Source: SHZI01 sp031395645 (lineage in GTDB: Bacteria; Pseudomonadota; Gammaproteobacteria; Steroidobacterales; GCA-2729495). From it: DNA of 64,000 nucleotides. The notes under the pieces were generated by a model. It searched no databases. It had not been told where the DNA came from and worked only from the letters and a program-made list of their open reading frames with translations. Made by a program: the position numbers and the translations under genes. This document shows, piece after piece, positions 57,432 through 64,000 of this stretch; the first letter of the stretch is position 1, and each line of letters starts with the position of its first letter. Location of the stretch: assembly GCA_031395645.1 (NCBI GenBank), contig JANNJM010000098.1:1-64000 (forward strand). The letters are read 5' to 3'.

Positions 57432-58572
57432 CCGGGCGGCTTTCGATCTTGGCCTTCAGAAAGCTGGCAAGGTGTGTCACGTGCGGAAGGACCCACCGTT
57501 GATAGTTGGCCTCGTCACCGGCCGTCCACGCAAACAGCTTGGTCTCGGATCCGAACCCTGCCACGCCTGGCTTGGCGTTGATCTCGACCAGATGCAGCCT
57601 CCGCTCCCGATCGAGAATAAAATCGAGACCAATCTCAATCAGAGCGGCGGGATAGAGCGCTTCGAGATGCCGGGCGACGCCGTGAGACACCCGCCTGACC
57701 TCTTCCTCCAGGGCCCGTTTTCCCTGGTCCCCGAAAAGGTTCGACAGGACAGACTCGGTTACCTGAATCGAGCCACCCTGAAAAATATTCGTAAGATCGC
57801 TGCCCCGGGGACCAAGCCGCGTCTCGAATATTGAGTACCACTGGCTTCCGTCGTTGACCATGACGACCCGGATGTCAAACACGGAGCCGTCGAGTCGCGA
57901 CGTTTCGATACCGTCCTGGATAACATAGGAACGTCCACCGGCTGAGGCCTGCACGATACCCAGTGCGGTCTCCAGGTTCAGGTCCGACATCACGGCCTGC
58001 TTGCCCTGTTCGTAATATTTCAGCGACAGGCCGCCCGCTGCCTTTCTGAGCACGAAGATTCTGTTACCACGATTTCCCGATCTCGGCTTGATGAATACGA
58101 GTTCAGCGCGCTCCAGGAACGACTGGACTTGCACCGATGAGCCGACAAAGTCTTCGGTATGGGGATGCAGGCCGGGCGCATAGTTCTCGACGACTTCATA
58201 GGCTTTGCGCTTGTTGGAAACCAGTTCCGAAAACGCATAGGGCACATAGATTGCAATCTGATTCTCGCTCGTCAAGCGTTTGAAATGATTGTAGCCAATG
58301 CCCTGCTTGAGCAACCTGCGGGTACCGTAGGTCCAGTTGGCATTCACCCTCGGAAGTGGTTTGGCCGCAGCGAGCAAGTCGTCACCGTCAATGGTGTAGC
58401 CCGTCGTCTCGGTCAGTGACGTGACCCCAAGGGGAGAATAGAGGAACAGCGCGATGCCCGACGGCCTGAGCATGCGGTCAATCAGGAACGCTCGGTTGAT
58501 CAGCGAGGGACTCAGTTCCTCTTTGGGATCAATCGTGGTCGAGCAGTTGCAGAGCAGTCCGATGTATTGCAT
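57418..58572 (-). CDS. YheC/YheD-like ATP-grasp protein
   Basis: The 384-residue protein resembles the YheC/YheD family of ATP-grasp ligases, first known from spore-forming bacteria but also present in peptide-synthesis clusters. Features: N-terminal LLCNCSTTIDPKEEL, YVPYAFSEL, ATP lysine in VFIKPRSGNRGNRI, YVIQDGIE, DIRVVMV, and the intact metal-binding end GLDFILDRERR-LHLVEINAKPG. Thus the third ATP-grasp in the cluster has a normal active site. No membrane segment is seen. It is divergent from the CapA-like gene (158-nt spacer) and convergent with the secreted hydrolase. Confidence 0.86.
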   Translation of the reverse strand: MQYIGLLCNCSTTIDPKEELSPSLINRAFLIDRMLRPSGIALFLYSPLGVTSLTETTGYTIDGDDLLAAAKPLPRVNANWTYGTRRLLKQGIGYNHFKRLTSENQIAIYVPYAFSELVSNKRKAYEVVENYAPGLHPHTEDFVGSSVQVQSFLERAELVFIKPRSGNRGNRIFVLRKAAGGLSLKYYEQGKQAVMSDLNLETALGIVQASAGGRSYVIQDGIETSRLDGSVFDIRVVMVNDGSQWYSIFETRLGPRGSDLTNIFQGGSIQVTESVLSNLFGDQGKRALEEEVRRVSHGVARHLEALYPAALIEIGLDFILDRERRLHLVEINAKPGVAGFGSETKLFAWTAGDEANYQRWVLPHVTHLASFLKAKIESRPVSET

Positions 58573-58730
58573 GTCTCGGCTCTGGAGGCCGGTGGATCGA
58601 ACGCGTCACTTTATAGTACGCAGGGCACTCAGTGCGACCGTACGGCTGCGCTCGACGACATAATGCCGGCACGATTCTCCGCTGCGGGAGGCGGCACCGG
58701 ACACTCAATGTGCGGTAAGGTAGTGGCAAC

Positions 58731-59885
58731 TTGAAGCAGGAGCATAGCCAAATTGATGTCCGCGCAAAATCGATCTCATTGACCGCACGGGTGACCAGCT
58801 CCGATCCCCGTCTGAGCATTGTGTTCGCCGGGGACACCAGCTTTGGAGAAAATTATCAGGAAGACCGCGAGCACCGAGGCAAGGACAACGTTCTCAAGTC
58901 AAAGGGATATGACTACACCCTTGCCAAGTTCGAGTCGACACTGGCCGGGGCTGACTTGACGATCGTAAATCTGGAGACTCCGGTTACTGACCTCAGGAAA
59001 TCGCCGTTCGAGGGACGAAAGTCATACATTCACTACGCGGACGTGAAGCAGACGCCCGACCGCCTGTTGAAGCACAACATTCGTGCGGTCTCGCTGGCCA
59101 ACAACCATTCGTTTGACTTCGGCGCCGAGGGCTTCAAGCAGACGCTTCGCGTCCTGGACAAGAAGGGCATTGTCTGCTTTGGTGCCGGAAGCGACAGAAC
59201 AGCCGCAACCGAACCACTCCTGGTAACGGCTGCGATAGGCAATTCGCAACTTCACCTGGCCGTATTTGCGGCTTATGGGGCCCGCACGAAGGCCATGGCG
59301 AGCTATGACTGTGCAGCCCGCGCAGACCGAGGCGGGCTGGCGGCCCTCAGTCCTCGCCGGATTCGCGACCGGATCCGCACGTTGAAGGCCGCAGACCCTG
59401 CGCTGATTGCCATCGCTTTTCCCCATTGGGGATCAAACTACGCCTGGCGGTCGGAACGCCAGAGTCGCCTCGCGGACGAGCTCCTGGATGCGGGTATTGA
59501 CCTGATTCTTGGCCATGGCGCCCACATGCTTCAGGAAGTCGAGTGGCGCGACGGTCGCTGGGTGGTGTTCAGCCTCGGCAACTTCGTGTTCAACTCGCCG
59601 GGAAGGTACAAGACGCTGAATGCTCCGCCCTTCAGCTTCCTTGCAAAGCTCGTGGCGGAGCCCGATCAAGGGTGCCTGGCGTTGTTCGTGAGGCTCTACC
59701 CGATCGTCACTGACAACAAGCGAACCGACTACCAGACACGCTTCGTGACTGACAGCGAATACCTGCAGGTTCGCGAGCTTCTTGATGAAAGATCGGCCAA
59801 TCCTGGCCCAATGCGCTTCGGTAGCGACGATACTGGTTACTATCTGGAACTCGAGATTCAGCAAAACGGGGCCAGTCCCGGCTAG
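58731..59885 (+). CDS. CapA-like metallophosphoesterase-fold protein
   Basis: The 384-residue protein matches CapA/PgsA of poly-gamma-glutamate systems: GDTSFGENY, VNLETPVT, SLANNHSFDFGAEG, FPHWGSNY, GHGAHMLQ and SLGNFVFNSP hold the expected Asp, Asn, Glu and His metal ligands. Unlike classical CapA, it has no N-terminal membrane anchor or signal peptide, so it should act in the cytosol unless the start is misread. The start used is TTG 58731 with AAGG upstream. Its end overlaps the convergent cyanophycin-synthetase-like gene by 4 nt. Recent work treats some CapA-type enzymes as amide hydrolases or ligase partners; its reaction here is unknown. Confidence 0.87.
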   Translation: MKQEHSQIDVRAKSISLTARVTSSDPRLSIVFAGDTSFGENYQEDREHRGKDNVLKSKGYDYTLAKFESTLAGADLTIVNLETPVTDLRKSPFEGRKSYIHYADVKQTPDRLLKHNIRAVSLANNHSFDFGAEGFKQTLRVLDKKGIVCFGAGSDRTAATEPLLVTAAIGNSQLHLAVFAAYGARTKAMASYDCAARADRGGLAALSPRRIRDRIRTLKAADPALIAIAFPHWGSNYAWRSERQSRLADELLDAGIDLILGHGAHMLQEVEWRDGRWVVFSLGNFVFNSPGRYKTLNAPPFSFLAKLVAEPDQGCLALFVRLYPIVTDNKRTDYQTRFVTDSEYLQVRELLDERSANPGPMRFGSDDTGYYLELEIQQNGASPG

Positions 59886-62035
59886 CGTTTTCCGGAGCGG
59901 GGCCGCAAAGACCTGCCAAAGGTGGCGAGGCCCGCAAGAATGTCCCTGGGCTTTTCCCCAAGGCCGAGGGCCGCGACACTCGCATACGCCGCACATTCGA
60001 CAGTTGCACGACGATGCAGCCCGGGGAGGCGCCCGCGCAGTCCGGCCAGGGCAATCTCCCGCCGTCGCCGGCCTGGTTCGTGCATGAAGAGCGAATCTCC
60101 CTTCAGCACCGCGCACCGCGCCACGGCGGCGCCCTCAAACACAACGCGGCAGAGCTCAGCGGCATCACACGCGCTCTCCACACCCGCAGCAAGTCCACCG
60201 GACTCTCCCACGAAGACCACGTCCCGGGTGCTGCGAGCGACCAGGCGGATCGCCTCCATTCCCTCCCCGCCCAGGTCACCCAAACCCCCGTTGACGATGA
60301 CGGCAACATCCAGCGCGTCGCAGCCCAGTCCGTGGCGCAGTACGTCATCCGGCGCGATCTCAAGGACCGCCACGTCGATATCCGTATCAAGCAGGACCCT
60401 GCGTGCGGCCGCCGGTGGCGCCAGCTCCCTGCCTCTAGCAATCAGGCGACCCCCGCTGTACACGCGTCGGTCGGTCACCATACCAACATGATGGCCAGCT
60501 GCCGCCAGGATGTGCGCCAGCATTGTCGCGACGACGCTGCTGTTGCCCGCGCCCACCACAGCAACGATCGGCACGCGCGCCTTCGCACCTGGGGGAAACA
60601 GCATGTCGAGAATCGGCGTGATCACGTCCCGTGGCTTGCCAGCCGCGGGCCACAGGTGCTTGCGAATACCGGGTTGCGAGTTGATTTCGCCAATCTTCCC
60701 GCCGTTCTGCCACAACGAGGACGATATGTCCTTCGTAAGCATGTCGACTCCAGCGATATCAAGCCCGATAGCCCGTGCCGCGCGGACTGCGATCTCCTGG
60801 TTGTCGGGGTGCACGTCATCGGTCACATCGACGTCGCTGCCCCCAGCCGAAGCGTTCGATATGCGGCGCAGGTACACCACCTGGTCCTCATGGGGAATGG
60901 ACAAACGGGTGTATCCGAGCTCGCCGATGAGTGCGTCAGACTGATCGTCCATGTCGATACGGGTCCAGGGCGACTTGTGCCCCGGAGCGCGTCGCGGATC
61001 GCGATTGACCTCGCTGACGAGCTCGTCGATCGTCTGCACTCCGTCACCCACGACATGGGCCGGAATTCGCCGGGTAGCTGCGCAGAACTTCCCGTTGATC
61101 ACGATGATGCGGTGGTCATCACCCTCCACCAACTCCTCGACCAGCACGGACCGCGAAACCGCCCTTGCGCGCTGGTAGGCGTCCCGGACTTCCCGGCGAT
61201 TCCGCATCCCGACGCTGACGCCAAGTCCCATGTTCCCGTCATTTGGCTTTACCACCACCGGGTACCCGATGCGTTTGGCCGCTTCGACCGCTTCCCGGAC
61301 ACGACGAACGCGCTCATAGCGCGGCGCCGGAAGGCCGTACTCGTGGAGAAAGCGCCGCGACTGGTCCTTGTTGGACGCGAGATCGTTGGCCACCACGTTC
61401 GTGAGACTGGTCTTGGTGCCGTTCACGCGCCGCTGAAACCGTCCCTGGCCCAGCACAACCGTGCGACCGACAACCCGCACTGCAGGAATGCCGAGCCTCC
61501 GGGCCGTCCTGACCAGCGTCCTGTCCTGGATGGGAAGCATGGCTCCGGCTGCAAACCTGGCAAACTTCTCGAAGCGGGCCAGGAAATCCATTTCCAGGGC
61601 ACCAGCGTCGGTCGAACCAGATTCAGCAGCTGCCAGGCTCACCAGCAGGTCGCCGGCCAGACGGGCCGCCTTGCTGCAGACCTCGGCCTCTTCATAGGGC
61701 ACCGTCGCATGGCCGGGATCGATGTCATTGGAGCCGGTCACCCGCACGCAGGTCAGCTCGGCCCCCACGCGATTCTGCAGTACGATGCAGACGTGCTCGA
61801 AGAGATGGCCGACTGTGGAGGTTTGATCAGTATGGTCGTTCGCGAAACACGCCGGCGCGCCGCAGGACGCTCCGTGCGTACGGAGATCCGGAAGCCGGCT
61901 GTACAGCCCGTCAAGAAAACTCGGGTCAGCGGGATTGACCAGGAGGGGCGAGAGCTCCTCCAGACTGAAACGAATGACGGGGTGCTGTGCGTAGATACTC
62001 GGACCGGGGAATACCGCCCTGGGTCTGATTTTCAT
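59882..62035 (-). CDS. Cyanophycin-synthetase-like protein with degenerate Mur-ligase domain
   Basis: The 717-residue protein (ATG 62035) follows the CphA layout: N-terminal domain (about 1-200, STVGHLFEHVCIVLQN), ATP-grasp domain (200-485) and Mur-ligase-like domain (490-717). ATP-grasp residues look intact: VVVKPNDGNMGLGVSV (Lys263), EELVEGDDHRIIVI, GEINSQPGIRKHL. The Mur part is worn: GTNGKTT of CphA reads GAGNSSV (495-501), the ETARGGILR motif reads EIAPDDVLR, and the DHLG region lacks its histidine. CphA1 has about 870-900 residues. So one amide-forming site remains. The ATG overlaps the upstream stop (ATGA), coupling it to the PEP-CTERM gene. Confidence 0.85.
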   Translation of the reverse strand: MKIRPRAVFPGPSIYAQHPVIRFSLEELSPLLVNPADPSFLDGLYSRLPDLRTHGASCGAPACFANDHTDQTSTVGHLFEHVCIVLQNRVGAELTCVRVTGSNDIDPGHATVPYEEAEVCSKAARLAGDLLVSLAAAESGSTDAGALEMDFLARFEKFARFAAGAMLPIQDRTLVRTARRLGIPAVRVVGRTVVLGQGRFQRRVNGTKTSLTNVVANDLASNKDQSRRFLHEYGLPAPRYERVRRVREAVEAAKRIGYPVVVKPNDGNMGLGVSVGMRNRREVRDAYQRARAVSRSVLVEELVEGDDHRIIVINGKFCAATRRIPAHVVGDGVQTIDELVSEVNRDPRRAPGHKSPWTRIDMDDQSDALIGELGYTRLSIPHEDQVVYLRRISNASAGGSDVDVTDDVHPDNQEIAVRAARAIGLDIAGVDMLTKDISSSLWQNGGKIGEINSQPGIRKHLWPAAGKPRDVITPILDMLFPPGAKARVPIVAVVGAGNSSVVATMLAHILAAAGHHVGMVTDRRVYSGGRLIARGRELAPPAAARRVLLDTDIDVAVLEIAPDDVLRHGLGCDALDVAVIVNGGLGDLGGEGMEAIRLVARSTRDVVFVGESGGLAAGVESACDAAELCRVVFEGAAVARCAVLKGDSLFMHEPGRRRREIALAGLRGRLPGLHRRATVECAAYASVAALGLGEKPRDILAGLATFGRSLRPRSGKR

Positions 62036-63603
62036 CCACGCCTGCCGCGCAAGGCGACCATGCCGACGAGCGCCGTACCCAGCAGCCACAGGGCTCCCGG
62101 CGCTGGCACCGGCGCGGCAATCAGCAGCAGCTGGCCTCCCTGGATGGTCAGGTTGCTGATCGGATGGTTGGCCGTGTTGATCGAGGAGTGATCCTGATCC
62201 GACGTCAGGTAGTAACGTAGCCCGTCGTTGCGACCAAGAATGCTCGTCACATCAATGATGCCGGAAAACTCCTCGTCCTGACTGTAGGGCGACGTCGCCG
62301 GCACACCCACATTGCCAAAGCGCGCCTGGTCGTGCATGCCCAACATGAGCAGGGTTCCGGTCGCGGGATCAAAGTCGAAGATCTTCCCGTTGTGGGCGCC
62401 ACCGCTCACGTCTTCCTGCAGCAGGATGTGACCGGTCAGCTGATCGACCGTAAGGTTGTCCAGCATGTTTAACTTGGTCGACCCCACTGCACCATCGATC
62501 AGGAGATCAATAGTGCCGCCGAAGTCAGGGTTCGTGATGTCGTTGAACTGCAGGCGCCACAGCCGACTCATACCGACCTGTGCACCGATCCCGTCGACCA
62601 CCTGATCGACGCGATCGGTCGTGACAAAGTAGTACTGGGTGGCATCCCGTGGATTCCACGCGCCGTCTTCCGGGCGCGAGAACAGCGTGGCAGCGGTATC
62701 GCTCAGAGTAAAAGACGTCCCCGTGGTGATGTTGGTAGCGCGGGTCCCACCGTTGACGATTTCAGCCGTGCTACCGGCGACATTGATGAACTTCAGCGTG
62801 CCGTTGGTCAGACCCGCCTTATCCACTTCCGTGCCGGTGTTCGTCTTGGTGCCGACGTAGACCGCCACCGAATTGTTCATTACACCAACACCGCCATCGT
62901 TGTTGCCGATGGCTACCGTCTTGTCGCCGGTACCGGGGTTGAGCAAAATATTCTCCCAGGCACCCCAGCCAGATCCGCCACTGCCATTGGTGCTCACGTT
63001 GAACTTGCCAAGCTGATAGAGCCGGCCGGCATCTGTACCGGTCACCACGGTTGCTGTTGCCCAACCGGTGGCCCCACCTTCTTCGCCAGCCATGAAGAGC
63101 TTCTCCTGCGTCCCCAGGCCCGTCAGCGGGTTATACAGGGCGGCCTGGTTCGGCAGATCCGCGGAACAAAAGCGGTCAAGGTTCTTGGTGACCGAAGAAC
63201 CCACGGTCTGGGTACTCGTGTTCCAGTCATACACGCCCGTAATCAGGTCGCCGCCGCTCAGCACCTGCAGCGAACTCTTGTCGATCACCCACGTCGACTG
63301 ATAAGCGCCCGTGGCACCGTGGCTGTGCAGGTTACCCGCCCCGAAACCGGCGCTCCACTCGTGGTTCATCAGCAAGGTAAAGGTATTGTCACCGTTGTCG
63401 AACGCGCCGAGTCCGTCCGGTATGCCGCCCATGGTGTAGCCGCCGACCGAGTCACCCGACGTCAGGATGGGGGTCACGCTCACGCCAGGAGCGGTCGGGA
63501 CGAAGTAGGAGGTCTGGGAAGAAAAACCGTTGGTGCTCGGCAATGCGTGGGCCGAGCCACAGGCGAGTAGTAGCAGGACAATCCCGCTGAGAGTTCGCTG
63601 CAT
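62032..63603 (-). CDS. PEP-CTERM PhoX-like (DUF839-type) secreted protein
   Basis: The 523-residue protein has a signal peptide (LSGIVLLLLACGSAHA), a PhoX/DUF839-like propeller (MNHEWSAGFG, FCSADLPNQA, FMAGEEGGATG, FSRPEDGAWNPRDATQYYFV, FSGIIDVTSIL) and a C-terminal sorting signal (VPAPGALWLLGTALVG then RGRRG) of PEP-CTERM type, cut by an exosortase. It may be an extracellular phosphoesterase or a surface structural protein. Start ATG 63603 has GGAG upstream. It is translationally coupled to the cyanophycin-synthetase-like gene by ATGA, an unexpected partnership. It shares the FSRPED motif with the lipoprotein at 47377-49032. Confidence 0.85.
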   Translation of the reverse strand: MQRTLSGIVLLLLACGSAHALPSTNGFSSQTSYFVPTAPGVSVTPILTSGDSVGGYTMGGIPDGLGAFDNGDNTFTLLMNHEWSAGFGAGNLHSHGATGAYQSTWVIDKSSLQVLSGGDLITGVYDWNTSTQTVGSSVTKNLDRFCSADLPNQAALYNPLTGLGTQEKLFMAGEEGGATGWATATVVTGTDAGRLYQLGKFNVSTNGSGGSGWGAWENILLNPGTGDKTVAIGNNDGGVGVMNNSVAVYVGTKTNTGTEVDKAGLTNGTLKFINVAGSTAEIVNGGTRATNITTGTSFTLSDTAATLFSRPEDGAWNPRDATQYYFVTTDRVDQVVDGIGAQVGMSRLWRLQFNDITNPDFGGTIDLLIDGAVGSTKLNMLDNLTVDQLTGHILLQEDVSGGAHNGKIFDFDPATGTLLMLGMHDQARFGNVGVPATSPYSQDEEFSGIIDVTSILGRNDGLRYYLTSDQDHSSINTANHPISNLTIQGGQLLLIAAPVPAPGALWLLGTALVGMVALRGRRG

Positions 63604-63766
63604 CGTCGTTACTCCGGCGCGCTCGGGCGCGTTCTTTGTTATCTGCAACTCACCGGTAAACCGGCCAGCAACCGCTGCACAGTAGGCTCGCCCTGCCCCA
63701 AACAGCAAATCTGCTCTGGCTAAAGGTTTTATGTAAGGTCTCAACGGGGGCACTACGAACTCCTGG

Positions 63767-63788
63767 TCGCGCCTGAAGGCGCTCCTAC
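63767..63788 (-). repeat. REP-like repeat near the right edge
   Basis: A full copy (TCGCGCCTGAAGGCG + CTCCTAC). It lies 9 nt beyond the TAG stop of the partial minus-strand gene at 63798, so here it does not supply the stop. Confidence 0.8.
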
Positions 63789-63797
63789 GGAGCGTGA

Positions 63798-64000
63798 CTA
63801 GGGTTTCCCGGGGCCGAAGAGGCCGTCAATGGCAGCTTTTGCCGCTGCATCAGTGGCCGCGCCTGCAGCATCGAACGCTCCGGACCGGGGCTTGAACCAG
63901 TCGCAGAAATTCGCGCGCTCCTTGTCGCGAACCTCCTCCGCATCTTCTTCCCGACACTGCTTCGGCCGGGCCCGGTCCCACGACCGGCACAGGCGGCACA
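63798..64000 (-). CDS. C-terminal part of a conserved small cysteine-containing protein (partial)
   Basis: The minus-strand frame runs off the right window edge and ends with TAG at 63798. Visible residues include CRLCRSW, PKQCREEDAEEVRDKERANF, CDWFKPRSG and a low-complexity Ala/Gly tail ending FGPGKP. The cysteines (CxxC, then single C residues) suggest a small zinc-binding protein. I recall similar short uncharacterised proteins in proteobacteria with CREEDAEEV-DKERANFC but no function. The start is outside the window. Confidence 0.65.
   Translation of the reverse strand, partial: CRLCRSWDRARPKQCREEDAEEVRDKERANFCDWFKPRSGAFDAAGAATDAAAKAAIDGLFGPGKP

Overview
The window looks like chromosome from a high-GC gammaproteobacterium. 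The core genes, the split B12-dependent ribonucleotide reductase (nrdJa/nrdJb) and the gene order cca - midA-like - pteridine reductase - folK - folB - tsaD - rpsU - yqeY-like - dnaG - rpoD suggest a lineage in or near Xanthomonadales, Nevskiales or Steroidobacterales. This placement is an inference from gene content, not from a phylogeny. One protein has a PEP-CTERM-type tail, which implies an exosortase elsewhere in the genome.

Layout. 1-2.5 kb: a foldback repeat and a PAS-GGDEF-EAL protein. 2.7-9.1 kb: pcm, a TolC-type channel, waaA and nrdJb/nrdJa with a NrdR-type operator. 9.4-17 kb: a DegQ-type protease, an NDUFA9-like oxidoreductase, a lipoprotein aminopeptidase, cca, a MidA-like methyltransferase and folate/pteridine genes. 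17-22.8 kb: tsaD and the divergent macromolecular-synthesis operon rpsU-yqeY-dnaG-rpoD. 22.8-36 kb: FMN glutamate-synthase-like protein, EEP nuclease, small kinase, ICMT-like methyltransferase, tRNA-Ile2(CAU), a glycine-rich RRM protein, an amino-acid permease, a PQQ-sugar-dehydrogenase/cytochrome c fusion, a frameshifted ketopantoate reductase, an acyl-CoA synthetase and a NodIJ-like ABC exporter. 36-39 kb: a coiled-coil protein and lon. 39.1-42 kb: a scar holding two 217-bp direct repeats, a histidine-kinase fragment, an SGNH hydrolase, an IS91 transposase fragment and a possible toxin-antitoxin pair. 42-50 kb: small membrane and secreted proteins, a DRG-like GTPase, a second GGDEF-EAL protein, a PhoX-like lipoprotein and dusC.

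The most unusual part is 50.2-63.6 kb. It packs three ATP-grasp ligases (one fused to a 7TM_transglut membrane domain, one YheC/YheD-like, one cyanophycin-synthetase-like with a degenerate Mur-ligase domain), a BioD/DUF1611-like P-loop protein, two intact alpha/beta hydrolases, a catalytically dead hydrolase fused to an HlyD adaptor, a CapA-like phosphoesterase and a PEP-CTERM PhoX-like protein. Overlapping or 1-nt-spaced reading frames tie many of them together. I infer a system that makes, trims and exports an amide-linked amino-acid polymer or peptide, but its product cannot be read from the sequence.

A small palindromic repeat family (GTAGGAGCGCC..., REP-like) recurs at least eight times. 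It almost always sits at a gene 3' end, and several times it supplies the TAG stop codon.
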